NCBI GenBank assembly: GCA_009663185.1
Contig: VJZX01000010.1
Location: forward strand, 78,857-123,872
DNA: 45,016 nt
Origin: Isoptericola halalbus
GTDB lineage: Bacteria; Actinomycetota; Actinomycetes; Actinomycetales; Cellulomonadaceae
Reading direction: 5' to 3'
Part shown: positions 34,750 through 43,656 of the stretch, piece after piece
Position numbering within the stretch: the first letter of the stretch is position 1
Layout: every line of letters begins with the position of its first letter
Position numbers and translations under genes: made by a program
Notes under the pieces: generated by a model
Told to the model about the DNA's origin: nothing
Database searches by the model: none
What the model saw: the letters and a program-made list of their open reading frames with translations, nothing else

Positions 34750-36137
34750 GCGACTTCCTGATGGTCGCGTTCGGCGTAGTGCTCACAGCCGGCACCGCCG
34801 TATTCGTCGCGAGCGAGTTCTCCCTGGTCACGCTCGACCCGGCCGTCGTCGGCGCCGACGACGAGGAGGGCGACAGTCCGTCGCCCGGCCGGGCCGGCCC
34901 GTCGGACCGACGGGACCGCGCAGTCCGCGCCGGGCTCAAGCGCCTGTCGACCGAGCTCAGCTCCGCTCAGGTCGGCATCACCATCACGACGATCCTGCTC
35001 GGGTACACCGCGCAACCCGCGCTGCTGTCCCTGTTCGGTGACGCCTTCGCCGCGACCCCGATGGGTCGCGGTCTGTCCGGCGTGCTCGCGGGCGTCCTGT
35101 CCCTGATCCTGGTCAACGGTTTCTCGATGCTCTTCGGGGAGCTCATCCCGAAGAACTACGCGCTCTCGGCGCCGCACGCGACGGCGCGCCTGGCGGTGCC
35201 GCTGCAGCGTGCCTTCACCGTGGCGTTCCTCCCGCTCATCCGGGTCCTCAACGGCTCCGCGAACGCGCTCCTGCGCCGGGTCGGGGTCGAGCCGCGCGAG
35301 GAGCTGTCCGGCGCGCGGACGCCCGCCGAGCTGCTGTCGCTCGTGCGCCGCTCGGCGCTGGAGGGCACGCTCGAGCAGTCGGTGGCGACGCTGCTGACCA
35401 ACTCGATCGAGCTGCACGAGCTGAGCGCCCGCGACGTCATGACCGACCGCACGCGGATGGTCGTGGTCGAGCGGGACACCACGGCCGAGGAGGTAGTGGC
35501 GTTCGCCCGCCGCACCGGGCACTCGCGGTTCCCGGTCATCGGGGACGACCGCGACGACGTCGTCGGCCTCGTGCATCTGCGCCGCGCCGTCGGCGTCCCG
35601 CACGCCAAGCGCCCCGAGGTCCCCGCCGCCGCCCTCATGGACGACGCGCCGCGGGTGCCGGAGACCGTCGGGCTCGGGCCGCTGCTGGTCGAGCTGCGGT
35701 CGTTCGGGCTGCAGATGGCCGTGGTCGTCGACGAGTACGGCGGCACGTCCGGCATCGTCACGCTTGAAGACGTCGTCGAGGAGCTGGTGGGCGACGTCGC
35801 CGACGAGCACGACCGGCGCCGAGCCGGCGCGGTGCGCAGCGGTGACGGCTCGTGGGTCGTGCCCGGCGTGCTGCGGCCCGACGAGCTCGAGGAGAGGACG
35901 GGTCTGGTGGTTCCCGAGGACCCCGCCTACGAGACCCTGGGCGGCCTGGTCATGGCCGAGCTCGGACGCATGCCCGACGTCGGCGACGTGGTCGAGATCG
36001 ACGGCGTGGCCCTGCGCGTCGAGGCGATGGAGGGCCGCCGCGTCGAGCGCGTACGCGTCCGCGTGGTGAGCGACGACGCTGGCGGCGACGGCTCCGGCCC
36101 GCGCAGGAACGGCTCGGCTGCGAGGGGGTCGCGATGA
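34743..36137 (+). CDS. CNNM/CorC-type membrane protein (hemolysin family)
   Basis: 464-residue protein with the DUF21 membrane domain (residues 1-200; [40 protein letters not shown] and [14 protein letters not shown]), two CBS modules ([20 protein letters not shown], then [15 protein letters not shown] with [20 protein letters not shown]) and a C-terminal CorC_HlyC domain. Members are Mg2+ or Co2+ transporters or resistance proteins; hemolysin is a historic label. The start GTG 34743 overlaps the short leader ORF. The next gene overlaps its stop, giving a paralogue pair. Confidence 0.88.
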   Translation: MLGDFLMVAFGVVLTAGTAVFVASEFSLVTLDPAVVGADDEEGDSPSPGRAGPSDRRDRAVRAGLKRLSTELSSAQVGITITTILLGYTAQPALLSLFGDAFAATPMGRGLSGVLAGVLSLILVNGFSMLFGELIPKNYALSAPHATARLAVPLQRAFTVAFLPLIRVLNGSANALLRRVGVEPREELSGARTPAELLSLVRRSALEGTLEQSVATLLTNSIELHELSARDVMTDRTRMVVVERDTTAEEVVAFARRTGHSRFPVIGDDRDDVVGLVHLRRAVGVPHAKRPEVPAAALMDDAPRVPETVGLGPLLVELRSFGLQMAVVVDEYGGTSGIVTLEDVVEELVGDVADEHDRRRAGAVRSGDGSWVVPGVLRPDELEERTGLVVPEDPAYETLGGLVMAELGRMPDVGDVVEIDGVALRVEAMEGRRVERVRVRVVSDDAGGDGSGPRRNGSAARGSR

Positions 36138-37201
36138 GTACCACGACCGCACTCGTCGTCGGCCTGCTGCTCCTGGCGGCCAACGCGTTCTTCGTCGGCG
36201 CCGAGTTCGCCGTCCTGTCGGTTCGCCGCAGCACCATCGAGCCGCGGGCCGAGGCGGGCGACCGCCGGGCCAGGACCGTCCTGTGGGCGATGGAGCACGT
36301 CTCCCTGATGCTCGCTTGCGCCCAGCTCGGCATCACCGTGTGCTCCACCGGCCTGGGCATCGTCGCCGAGCCGGCGCTCGCCCACATGCTCGAGGAGCCG
36401 TTCCACGCGCTCGGTGTCCCCGAGCAGCTCGTGCACCCCGTGGCGATGGCCATCGCCCTGGCGATCGTGGTGTACCTCCACGTGGTGCTCGGCGAGATGG
36501 TGCCGAAGAACCTCGCGGTCGCCGGCCCGGAGACCGCCGCGCTCTGGTTCGCTCCGCCGCTGGTCCTGCTGGCGCGCGTGATCAATCCCGTGATCGTGGC
36601 GCTCAACTGGGTCGCCAACCACGCGGTGCGCCTCACCGGCGTCGAGCCCAAGGACGAGGTCGCCTCGACGTTCACCGCGGAGGAGGTCCAGTCGATCGTC
36701 GAGCACTCGCAGGCCGAGGGACTCCTGCGCGACGAGCAGGGCCTGCTCGCGGGCGCGATCGAGTTCTCCTCGCGCACGGCGGGGGAGGTCATGGTGCCCG
36801 TGTCGGAGCTCGTCACGGTCTCCGGTGGCACGACGCCCGACGACGTCGAGCACCTCGTCTCGCGCACCGGCTTCAGCCGGTTCCCCGTGGTCGAGTCGGA
36901 CGGCGCGGGGGAGGACGTGCTCGTGGGCTACCTGCACCTCAAGGACGTCCTCTATGCGACGAACGGCGACCGGTTCGACCCGGTGCCACCGTGGCGCGTG
37001 CGGGCGCTCGCCTCGGTGGCGCCCGATGCCGAGGTGGAGGACGCGCTGCGGGCGATGCAGCGCACCGGCTCGCACCTGGCGCGCGTCGAACCGACGGGCG
37101 GCGCGGCGGGGGCCGTCGGCGTGGTCTTCCTCGAGGACATCCTCGAGGAGCTCGTCGGCGAGGTGAGGGACGCCATGCAGCGGCGGCGCCCGCCCGTCTG
37201 A
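36134..37201 (+). CDS. Second CNNM/CorC-type membrane protein
   Basis: 355-residue paralogue of the preceding protein. DUF21 helices (TTTALVVGLLLLAANAFFVG, MAIALAIVVYLHVVLGEMVP, VLLARVINPVIVALNWVA) precede two CBS modules (VMVPVSELVTVSGGTTPDDV and EDVLVGYLHLKDVLY). It ends shortly after VVFLEDILEELVGEVRD, so the C-terminal CorC_HlyC domain present in the first copy is missing; it may work as a heterodimer with it. The start ATG 36134 overlaps the previous stop (ATGA). This two-gene arrangement is common in actinobacteria. Confidence 0.88.
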   Translation: MSTTTALVVGLLLLAANAFFVGAEFAVLSVRRSTIEPRAEAGDRRARTVLWAMEHVSLMLACAQLGITVCSTGLGIVAEPALAHMLEEPFHALGVPEQLVHPVAMAIALAIVVYLHVVLGEMVPKNLAVAGPETAALWFAPPLVLLARVINPVIVALNWVANHAVRLTGVEPKDEVASTFTAEEVQSIVEHSQAEGLLRDEQGLLAGAIEFSSRTAGEVMVPVSELVTVSGGTTPDDVEHLVSRTGFSRFPVVESDGAGEDVLVGYLHLKDVLYATNGDRFDPVPPWRVRALASVAPDAEVEDALRAMQRTGSHLARVEPTGGAAGAVGVVFLEDILEELVGEVRDAMQRRRPPV

Positions 37202-37254
37202 CGGCCGGGGGTGCGCCTCCGCGACCTCGGGACTTGGCGGTGGCGCGCGGCAAC

Positions 37255-37270
37255 GTTATGGTTCCGTGAC
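37255..37270 (+). promoter_or_regulatory. Possible MtrA box upstream of the VanY-like gene
   Basis: GTTAT (37255-37259) and GTGAC (37266-37270) are direct repeats with 11-bp period, similar to GTNAC-type half-sites reported for MtrA. The gene behind it is a wall carboxypeptidase, the type of target MtrA controls. The match is short and partly degenerate. Confidence 0.3.
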
Positions 37271-37312
37271 AGATCGCCGTTCGGCGAGATGGGCGCGAGG
37301 TACGGAGGTGTC

Positions 37313-38146
37313 GTGGAGGCGAGCCCGCAGGGCGACCAACGGCCCCCCGCCTCCCGTCGCGCACTTCGTGAAGCCGAGCTCGCCCGCTCCGGCCGCCGCC
37401 CCCGCAAGCGGTCCTCCAAGCCGGCGCACGCCGCCGTCTCACCGGGCCAGGCCTGGATCACCCGCCTGACGGTGCTCGGATCGCTCGCTGCCGCGACCAT
37501 CGCGGTGCCGCTCGGTACGGACGGTGCCGCCGGTGACGACTCGCCGTTCGACCTCGACACGCGCCCCCAGGGTCCGACGACGCTCGAGGTGCTCCGCGAC
37601 CCCGGGCAGGCGCCGCGCACGTCGGCCGCGATCGCCGCACAGGTCCGCGAGACCCGCGTCGACGTGGCGGCGAGCCGCTCGGCGGACCGCGACCCGCTGC
37701 CCGGCTGCGACCCGGACGCGCCGGTCGAGGGCACCAACGGGCAGCTGGCCGACCACTCGCTCTGCGCCCTGTGGCAGGAGGGCGAGGCGCTCCGGCCCGA
37801 CGCCGCGGTGGCCCTGAGCGCGCTCAACGAGGCGTTCCGCGCGCGCTTCGGCCGCGACCTGTGCCTTGTCGACAGCTACCGCTCGCTCGCGTCGCAGTAC
37901 TCGGTCAAGGCGAGCCGCGGGTATCTCGCGGCGACGCCTGGCCAGTCGATGCACGGCTGGGGCCTGGCGATCGACCTGTGCTCGAAGGAGACGGGCAACG
38001 CCGAGGTCTACCGCTGGCTGTGGGAGAACGGCGCCGCCTACGGGTGGGAGAACCCGCCGTGGGCGCAGAGCGGGGGCAGCGGCAACTACGAGCCGTGGCA
38101 CTTCGAGTACCGCCCCGGTGTCGAGCAGGTCTCGTACTGGCACTGA
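37313..38146 (+). CDS. VanY-like M15 D-alanyl-D-alanine carboxypeptidase
   Basis: 277-residue zinc peptidase trimming peptidoglycan stem peptides. A basic cytoplasmic start, one membrane anchor (WITRLTVLGSLAAATIAVPL, about residues 50-70), a spacer and the catalytic domain: CLVDSYRSLASQYSVK, SMHGWGLAIDL (the SxHxxGxAxD zinc motif) and EPWHFEY (zinc His). A Cys pair may stabilise the domain. GTG 37313 follows GGAGG; a longer start from 37211 would add a sequence with no family match. An MtrA-type site may lie upstream. Confidence 0.87.
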   Translation: MEASPQGDQRPPASRRALREAELARSGRRPRKRSSKPAHAAVSPGQAWITRLTVLGSLAAATIAVPLGTDGAAGDDSPFDLDTRPQGPTTLEVLRDPGQAPRTSAAIAAQVRETRVDVAASRSADRDPLPGCDPDAPVEGTNGQLADHSLCALWQEGEALRPDAAVALSALNEAFRARFGRDLCLVDSYRSLASQYSVKASRGYLAATPGQSMHGWGLAIDLCSKETGNAEVYRWLWENGAAYGWENPPWAQSGGSGNYEPWHFEYRPGVEQVSYWH

Positions 38147-38150
38147 GCGC

Positions 38151-38177
38151 GACGTAGCGCGTGGGCCCGAGAGCGTA
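38151..38177. repeat. Degenerate GAGGTAG array upstream of the CYTH gene
   Basis: GACGTAG at 38151 (gacgtagcgcg) and a GAGCGTAG-like stretch at 38171 are 20 bp apart, just after the M15 gene and in the promoter region of the CYTH gene. It is weaker than the copies at 6.46, 12.7 and 28.4 kb. Confidence 0.4.
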
Positions 38178-38187
38178 GGCTCGCTCC

Positions 38188-38817
38188 ATGTCCACCGAGT
38201 ACGCCGACTTCGAGTTCGAGCGGCGCTTCCTCGTCCGGGAGCTGCCCGACGCGCTGCGTGATGCACCCTCGCTCATCGTCCAGTCGTACTACCTGTCCGA
38301 CGGCGGGTTCGCCCTGCGCGTGCGCGTGCAGGCTGCCGGCGTCGAGGCACGGCTGGACTCCGAGAGCGATCCCCGTGACGTGCTCGATGCGTACGGGGAC
38401 AAGATCGACTTCGCCGCCGTCACCGTCAAGGGCCCGGCGGCGGGTGGCACCCGGTACGAGGCGGAGCGCGAGCTGGATCCCCACGTCGCCGTCGAGCTGG
38501 TGCGCAGGGGCGGCGCCCGCGTGCTCAAGACCCGCTACGCGGCGTGGCTCGGCGCCGACGGCTGGTCGATCGACGTGTTCGGCGGCGCGAACGACACGCT
38601 GATCGTCGCCGAGTGCGAGCGCTCCGGTCCGGTCACCGAGCTCGAGATCCCGGACTTCTGCATCACCGAGCTCACGGACGACCGGCGCTTCTCCAACGAG
38701 TCGCTGGCCATCAGCCCGTACCGCGAGTGGTCGGCCGGGTACGCGAGCGAGCTCGCGGCGTCGGGCACGAGCTTCCGCGACGACTTCGGTCAGAACCGGC
38801 CGCTCTCGACGGACTGA
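38188..38817 (+). CDS. CYTH domain protein (triphosphatase-like)
   Basis: 209-residue protein filling one CYTH (CyaB-thiamine triphosphatase) tunnel fold. The signature ExExK appears as EFERRFLV near residue 10, with Arg in place of Lys. Later basic or acidic strand pairs (YEAERELDPHVAVELVRRG, VLKTRYAAWL, TLIVAECERSG, VTELEIPDFCITEL) fit the charged tunnel that binds triphosphates and Mg2+. Possible substrates are thiamine triphosphate or inorganic triphosphate; sequence does not decide. ATG 38188 is preceded by no strong ribosome site. Confidence 0.85.
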   Translation: MSTEYADFEFERRFLVRELPDALRDAPSLIVQSYYLSDGGFALRVRVQAAGVEARLDSESDPRDVLDAYGDKIDFAAVTVKGPAAGGTRYEAERELDPHVAVELVRRGGARVLKTRYAAWLGADGWSIDVFGGANDTLIVAECERSGPVTELEIPDFCITELTDDRRFSNESLAISPYREWSAGYASELAASGTSFRDDFGQNRPLSTD

Positions 38818-38847
38818 GCGGCCGGCTCGCGCCACGTCGCCGCAGAT

Positions 38848-38862
38848 CGCGCTACCTCGGCA
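38848..38862. repeat. CTACCTC motif overlapping the prpC stop
   Basis: CTACCTC at 38852-38858 (in gcgctacctcggc) contains the prpC stop codon (TAG on the minus strand) and lies between convergent CYTH and prpC genes. A diverged unit (ccacgtc) is 20 bp upstream at 38832. Confidence 0.45.
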
Positions 38863-40003
38863 CCGAGCGCTCGTCCGGGCCGACGTACGCCGACAGCGGC
38901 CGGATGAGCGAGTTCGCGGCCTGTTGCTCCATGATGTGCGCCGTCCACCCGGTCACGCGTGAGGCGACGAACAGCGGCGTGAACGTCTCGGTGTCGAAGC
39001 CCATGAGGTGGTACGCCGGGCCAGAGGGGTAGTCGAGGTTCGGGTAGATGCCCTTGCGCGCGAAGAACTCCGACTCCAGCGTTCCGTACAGCTCCGCCAG
39101 GTCGGGCCTGTCGTAGTGCTCGACGAGCGTCTCGAGGGCGGCCTTCATCGTCGGCACACGAGAATCGCCGTGCTTGTAGACCCGGTGCCCGAAGCCCATG
39201 ATCTTGCGCTTGGCCCCGAGCGCCTCGTCGAGCCACGCAGCGACCTTGTCGGCGCTGCCGATCTCGGTGAGCGTCTCCATGACGGCCTCGTTGGCGCCGC
39301 CGTGCAGCGGACCCTTGAGCGCCGCGATCGCGCCCACGACCGCCGAGTGCAGGTCGCTCAGCGTCGACGTGATGACGCGGGCGGTGAACGTCGAGGCGTT
39401 GAAGGAGTGCTCGGCGTACAGGATCATCGACCGGTTGAACGCGTCGACGACGACGGGGTCCGGCTCGGCGTCGAAGGTCATCCAGAGGAAGTTGGCGGCG
39501 TAGTCGAGATCGTCGCGCGGCGCGACGACCTCCCGGCCGTGGCGTCGACGCTGCCCGTAGGCGACGATCGCCGGCAGCACGGCATACAGCCGTACGCTGC
39601 GCGCGATGTTCTCCTCGACGCTGCCGCCCGCCTCGAGCGAGGAGAGCCCGGCCGCCTCGCTCGCTCCGATGACGCTCACCGCCGTACGGACCTCGTCCAT
39701 CGGGTGCGCGTCGGTCGGCAGCAGGTCGATCGCGGCGCGCACGTCGTCGGGGAGCTCACGATGCTCGCGCTCGAGCGTGCGCAGGTCGGCGAGCTGCTGC
39801 GACGTCGGCAGCTCGCCGTGCCACAGCAGGTAGGCGACGGCCTCGAACGGCTGCGTCGCGGCGAGGTCTTGGACGGGGTAGCCCCGGTACAGGAGCGAGT
39901 TCGTGTCGGAGTTGACCTTCGAGATCGCCGTGACGTCGGCGACGACGCCCGCCAGTCCCTTGCGGACCTCGGGCTCTTCGGCGGGGGAGGTCGGCTGGGT
40001 CAT
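38852..40003 (-). CDS. prpC: 2-methylcitrate synthase / citrate synthase
   Basis: 383-residue type II citrate synthase-like enzyme. Active-site regions KGPLHGGANEAVMETL (His) and IMGFGHRVYKHGDSRV (second His) and the late GWTAHIMEQQAANSLIRP are all present. Its operon with prpB and prpD makes it 2-methylcitrate synthase (propionyl-CoA plus oxaloacetate), though this type often accepts acetyl-CoA too. ATG 40003 overlaps the prpB stop (TGATG), so translation is coupled. A second citrate synthase elsewhere is expected but not visible. Confidence 0.93.
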   Translation of the reverse strand: MTQPTSPAEEPEVRKGLAGVVADVTAISKVNSDTNSLLYRGYPVQDLAATQPFEAVAYLLWHGELPTSQQLADLRTLEREHRELPDDVRAAIDLLPTDAHPMDEVRTAVSVIGASEAAGLSSLEAGGSVEENIARSVRLYAVLPAIVAYGQRRRHGREVVAPRDDLDYAANFLWMTFDAEPDPVVVDAFNRSMILYAEHSFNASTFTARVITSTLSDLHSAVVGAIAALKGPLHGGANEAVMETLTEIGSADKVAAWLDEALGAKRKIMGFGHRVYKHGDSRVPTMKAALETLVEHYDRPDLAELYGTLESEFFARKGIYPNLDYPSGPAYHLMGFDTETFTPLFVASRVTGWTAHIMEQQAANSLIRPLSAYVGPDERSVPR

Positions 40004-40929
40004 CAGTGCTCCTTTGCGCCGTGCGGGTGGTTGTCGTCGAGCGAGAAGTCGAACACGCCCGCGTCGAACGTGCCATAGGCGGCGTAGTCGACGAGCTCGT
40101 AGAGGCGCGCGCGCGTCTGCATGTGCTCGACCTGCGAGGCGAGCGAGCCCTCGGCGCGCAGCGCGTCAAGGCCACGTTCAGCCGCGCCCATCGCGAGGCG
40201 CAGCAGGGACACGGGGTAGATGACGAGGTCGATGCCCGCATCGGCGAGCTGGCGGGTGCTGAACAGCTCGCTCTTGCCGAACTCGGTCATGTTCGCCAGG
40301 ACCGGCACGTCGAGCGCGTTCTTCATGGCCTCGAACTCGCCCAGGTCCCGCATGGCCTCGGGGAAGATCGCGTCGGCGCCGGCGTCGACCAGAGCCCTGG
40401 CACGGTCGATCGCCGCTCCGAGGCCCGCGACGGCCCGGATGTCGGTGCGTGCCATCACGAACAGGTTCTCGTCGCGGCGTGCCGTGACCGCCGCGCGGAT
40501 CCGCTGCAGGGCCGTCGCGTCGTCGACCACCTGCTTGCCGTCGAGGTGCCCGCACCGCTTGGGGTTGACCTGGTCCTCGACGTGCAGGCCCGCGACACCG
40601 GCGTCCTCGAGCGTCTGGACCGTGCGGGCGACGTTCATCGCCTCGCCGAAGCCCGTGTCGGCGTCGACGAGCGTCGGCAGGTCCGTCATGCGTGCGATCT
40701 GACCGGCACGCGTGGCGACCTCCGTCAGGGTCGTGAGCCCGACGTCGGGCAGGCCCAGGTCCGCCGCGACCACCGCGCCCGAGACGTAGACGCCGTCGAA
40801 CCCCTTGTCCTGGATGAGCCGTGCGGCGAGCGGGTTGAACGCGCCCGGCAGCTGCAGCAGCCGACCCGAGCCCAGGCGCTCGCGGAATGCGGCGCGCTTG
40901 GCGGCCGGTGTCGTGGTCGAGTACAGCAT
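40003..40929 (-). CDS. prpB: Methylisocitrate lyase
   Basis: 308-residue lyase of the ICL/PEP mutase superfamily that splits 2-methylisocitrate into succinate and pyruvate. Key blocks are LVDADTGFGEAMNV (metal site) and NPKRCGHLDGKQVV (the catalytic-loop K(R/K)CGH with nucleophilic Cys), then VMARTDIRAVAGLG and FPEAMRDLGEFE. Start ATG 40929 follows GGGAGACGCCC. Third enzyme of the cycle, in one operon with prpD upstream and prpC downstream. Confidence 0.94.
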   Translation of the reverse strand: MLYSTTTPAAKRAAFRERLGSGRLLQLPGAFNPLAARLIQDKGFDGVYVSGAVVAADLGLPDVGLTTLTEVATRAGQIARMTDLPTLVDADTGFGEAMNVARTVQTLEDAGVAGLHVEDQVNPKRCGHLDGKQVVDDATALQRIRAAVTARRDENLFVMARTDIRAVAGLGAAIDRARALVDAGADAIFPEAMRDLGEFEAMKNALDVPVLANMTEFGKSELFSTRQLADAGIDLVIYPVSLLRLAMGAAERGLDALRAEGSLASQVEHMQTRARLYELVDYAAYGTFDAGVFDFSLDDNHPHGAKEH

Positions 40930-40939
40930 GGGCGTCTCC

Positions 40940-42457
40940 CTAGAAGATGCCCGCGCCGACCGGGTGCGCCCGCAGCGGGTCGTCCAGCGGCGTGACGGTG
41001 AGGCCGGCGAGCTCGTCCGCCGTGAGCTCGGGCAGCCGCTGCGCGACGTCGAGGAAGCGCTCGACCTCGTCGTCGGCGAGGACGCCCGCGGCGAGCGTGC
41101 GGAACTTGTCGACGTACTGCTCGCGCGCGAACGGCCGGGCGCCGAGCGGGTGCGCGTCGGCGACGGCGATCTCCTCGATGATCCGGCCCCCGTCGGACAG
41201 CTCGATCTCGACGCGGCCGCCGAACGCCTTCTCGGACGGGTCGGTCGAGTGGTAGCGGCGGGTCCACTCGGAGTCCTCGGTCGTGGTCACCGTGCGCCAC
41301 AGCTCGATCGTGTCCGGCCGACCCGCGCGCTCGGGCGCGTAGCTCGCGACGTGGTCCCAGGCGCCGTCCTGCAGCGCGACCGTGAAGATGTACGGGATCG
41401 AGTGGTCGAGCGTCTCGCGGCTCGCCGTCGGGTCGTACTTCTGCGGGTCGCCCGAGCCCGAGCCGATGACGTAGTGCGTGTGGTGGCTCGTGTGCAGGAC
41501 GACGGAGCGCACGTTGGCGGGGTCCCGCAGCCAGGGGTTTTCGGTGCCGATGCGGCGGGCCAGGTCGATCCATGCCTGCGCCTGGTACTCTGCCGAGTGC
41601 TCCTTGGTGTAGGTGTCGAGGATGGCCGTGCGGGGTTCGCCCGGGGCGGGCAGCGGCACGGTGTACCGCGCGTCGGGCCCGTCGAGAAGCCAGGCGATGA
41701 CACCGTCCTCGCCCTCGTAGATCGGGCTCGGGCTCGTCTGCCCGCGCATCGCCCGGTCGACTGCCTCGACCGCCATCTTCCCCGCGAACGCGGGGGCGTG
41801 CGCCTTCCACGTCGAGATCTCGCCCTTGCGCGACTGCCGTGTCGCCGTCGTGGTGTGCAGTGCCTGGCCGACGGCCTGGTAGACGGTCTCGGCGTCGAGA
41901 CCGAGCAGGGTGCCGATGCCGGCCGCGGCGGCCGGTCCCAGGTGCGCGACGTGGTCGATCTTGTGCTTGTGCAGGCTGATGCCCTTGACCAGGTCGACCT
42001 GGATCTCGTACCCCGTCACGATGCCGCGCAGCAGCTCGGCTCCCGTGCGCCCCAGGTGCTGCGCGACGGCGAGGATCGGCGGGATGTTGTCGCCCGGATG
42101 CGAGTAGTCGGCCGCGAGGAACGTGTCGTGGTAGTCGAGCTCGCGCACGGCGACGCCGTTGGCCCAGGCCGCCCACTCGGGGCTCGTGCGCTCAGGGCTG
42201 CCGACGATCGTGGCGCCCGCGCCGCCCCGCGAGACCGGGTGCGCCTCGGCCTGCGTGCGCGCGGCAAGGATCGGCGCCCGGCCGAGCGACGCCGTCGCGA
42301 CCGCCGCGTTGTCGATGACGCGGTTGATCACCATGTCGGTGACCTCCGGCGTCGGGTCGAGCTGCTCGGCCGCCACCTCGGCGATCTTCCAGGCGAGCTG
42401 CTCCGGGCGCGGGAGCGGCTCCTCGGAGCGGTAGACGCGGACGGTGTGGTCGATCAT
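40940..42457 (-). CDS. prpD: 2-methylcitrate dehydratase PrpD
   Basis: 505-residue MmgE/PrpD-family dehydratase, the step between PrpC and PrpB. Conserved blocks include [76 protein letters not shown] and [17 protein letters not shown]. The start ATG 42457 ([15 protein letters not shown]) fits the family. It is the first gene of prpD-prpB-prpC; no PrpR-type regulator is in the window, so control may come from a remote regulator. Confidence 0.93.
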   Translation of the reverse strand: MIDHTVRVYRSEEPLPRPEQLAWKIAEVAAEQLDPTPEVTDMVINRVIDNAAVATASLGRAPILAARTQAEAHPVSRGGAGATIVGSPERTSPEWAAWANGVAVRELDYHDTFLAADYSHPGDNIPPILAVAQHLGRTGAELLRGIVTGYEIQVDLVKGISLHKHKIDHVAHLGPAAAAGIGTLLGLDAETVYQAVGQALHTTTATRQSRKGEISTWKAHAPAFAGKMAVEAVDRAMRGQTSPSPIYEGEDGVIAWLLDGPDARYTVPLPAPGEPRTAILDTYTKEHSAEYQAQAWIDLARRIGTENPWLRDPANVRSVVLHTSHHTHYVIGSGSGDPQKYDPTASRETLDHSIPYIFTVALQDGAWDHVASYAPERAGRPDTIELWRTVTTTEDSEWTRRYHSTDPSEKAFGGRVEIELSDGGRIIEEIAVADAHPLGARPFAREQYVDKFRTLAAGVLADDEVERFLDVAQRLPELTADELAGLTVTPLDDPLRAHPVGAGIF

Positions 42458-42574
42458 GCGGGCTGTCCTCCGGGTCGCGGGGATCGTCGTCGCCGCCTGA
42501 CGTCGTCGTCGACGGCTGCCCATGGAACGTAACGCCTGCAGGTCGCGCCGTCCAAGCGACCGCACCTCACCCCG

Positions 42575-42634
42575 CCGGTGGCTACAGAATGTCCCCCTCC
42601 CGGCGCAGGAGCGGGGACATTCTGTAGCCACCGG
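42575..42634. repeat. 22-bp perfect palindrome upstream of prpD
   Basis: Arms 42575-42596 and 42613-42634 (ccggtggctacagaatgtcc and complement, plus two bases) are exactly complementary. The 16-base loop adds CTCC/GGAG pairs, so a stem near 26 bp can form. It belongs with the AT-richer long palindromes at 17.83 and 18.80 kb in style, not in sequence. It could be a terminator between prpD's upstream space and the tRNA-like region. Confidence 0.6.
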
Positions 42635-42658
42635 CCCACGGGGTGGAGACGCAAAGAA

Positions 42659-42694
42659 AGACGGGCGGGTTCGCCGTCGCGAACCCGCCCGTCT
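42659..42694 (-). terminator. Intrinsic terminator of the former tRNA
   Basis: On the minus strand, arms of 16 bp (agacgggcgggttcgc and complement, 42659-42674 and 42679-42694) enclose a 4-base loop and are followed by TTTCTTTG. This is a normal intrinsic terminator located 6 bases past the tRNA-like 3' end. Confidence 0.8.
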
Positions 42695-42700
42695 CGATGA

Positions 42701-42766
42701 GGTGCGCCTGAAGGGACGCGAACCCCCGACCTTCTGCTGCGGAGCCCGGGTCAGCGATCCAGGCGA
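42701..42766 (-). pseudogene. Degenerate tRNA-Arg-like 3' part, probable attachment site
   Basis: On the minus strand, 42737-42701 reads as variable loop plus T-arm and acceptor end: GCAGAAGGTC, GGGGGTTCGCGTCCC and TTCAGGCGCACC. It resembles the 3' half of actinobacterial tRNA-Arg. The T-loop lacks the conserved A58 (TTCGCGT) and the anticodon stem cannot pair. A weak 5' acceptor match (CGCCTG, 42765-42760) would leave a D-arm too short. Such 3' tRNA remnants mark integration sites. Confidence 0.6.
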
Positions 42767-43105
42767 GTGCGGACCTTCGCAGTTCCTCAGGACTTCGTCT
42801 GTGCCGGAGGAGGGCTTGTGCCGCGCACTGTGGCTGGATGTCGTCAGGCAGATTGTCAGGCTACGGACGTTCGCGGCGGTGGGGACACTTCGAGGCGCCG
42901 GACCGATAGCGGAGCACAAGAGGCTGTCGGAGGCCCGGGTCAAGGGTGGCCGCAGGCCATCGCCTAGCGACGCCGTAGGCGCCCTTGACGCGGGGTGGAG
43001 ACGGCCGGAGGCTCGGCTGTCGGTCCGGGGCCGGACGTGAAACGAGGCACGAGCTGGGCTTGAGGGTCTGTCTTCAGAATGCGTGCACAGCGCTACGGTG
43101 TCTCG
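42767..43105. other. Gene-free stretch at the start of the putative element
   Basis: No supported gene. An 8-bp inverted pair gtcaaggg/cccttgac lies at 42939-42946 and 42982-42989. A TACGGT -10-like box is at 43094-43099. Open frames here have no protein-like composition. Confidence 0.4.
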
Positions 43106-43318
43106 GTGGCAGAAGACCAGGGCGTGAGGTTCTATTCAGTTCTCGGTGTGTTGGTTCCCCTTGGTGCCGTAGTGCTCCTAGTTCTTGCGATTCGGATGTT
43201 CCTGCCTGGCCCGGACGGATCTCGGCGCATCGTTGGGGGTTCGCTATTGGTAGTGGTTGCGGCGCTCTTGATTGCGGCGACCGGAGTTGGCTGGGGATGG
43301 TGGACGCTCTGGCTTTAG
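43106..43318 (+). CDS. Small two-helix membrane protein
   Basis: About 70 residues with two hydrophobic helices ([20 protein letters not shown] and [20 protein letters not shown]) joined by a basic loop. Codon use differs from the chromosome: many T-ending codons such as GTT, CTT and ATT. This suggests transfer. GTG 43106 lies 7 bases after a TACGGT box, the spacing of a leaderless transcript, so I prefer it to ATG 43079. No family is recognised. Confidence 0.6.
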   Translation: MAEDQGVRFYSVLGVLVPLGAVVLLVLAIRMFLPGPDGSRRIVGGSLLVVVAALLIAATGVGWGWWTLWL

Positions 43319-43615
43319 TCGCGCGTGGGCGAGTTGGCCACGGCGCGGCGTTCAGGCGCGACAGACGACGGCTGCGTAACCGCGAAGCGCTGGCCGGCGA
43401 GAGCATGAGGCGGTTCCGGATGACTCCCGGGCCGCCTTCGTTATGTGGGCGGTCGGACGGGCGGGTGCGCCGTGGGGTGCGCGGAGCGAGCTTGCGAGCG
43501 GAGCGCGGGGCCCCGCGGCGCGGGCCCCGCCAGGGAGACCGCCCGCGCGGCGGAGCCGCGCCTTGAGTCAGTAAGGAAAGTCCTCACGGGCAGACGCCGG
43601 GAGTATTGCCTTGAC
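43319..43615. other. Intergenic, palindrome-rich GC block and repeat copy
   Basis: 43440-43566 is extremely GC-rich with nested palindromes (gcgagcttgcgagc, ggggccccgcgg and gcgggccccgc). 43561-43615 begins a repeat shared with 44.5 kb. No gene is supported. Confidence 0.5.
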
Positions 43616-43656
43616 TCAGGAGGTGCTTGACACATCTGTGTCAGGACGTGCTTGAC
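43561..43656. repeat. First copy of the flanking repeat family
   Basis: Contains CCTTGAGTCA (43561) and CCTTGACTCA (43609), then CAGACGCCGGGAGTAT (43591-43606) identical to 44556-44571, then GTGCTTGACAC and GGACGTGCTTGAC (43623-43656), also shared with 44.6 kb. It overlaps the stop of the DUF3592-like gene. TGACAC-atct-GTGTCA is an additional palindrome. Confidence 0.65.

Noticed and set aside
42939-42989. An inverted pair gtcaaggg/cccttgac in the gene-free stretch
   Set aside because: Only 8 bp arms with a 35-bp gap; too weak to interpret alone, though it may be a remnant of a repeat.
42522-43040. A 172-codon frame upstream of the tRNA-like region
   Set aside because: It runs through a perfect palindrome, an intrinsic terminator and the tRNA remnant, and its composition is not protein-like.
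42985-43566. A 193-codon frame in the inserted segment
   Set aside because: It overlaps the two-helix membrane protein gene and the palindromic GC block, and lacks plausible composition.
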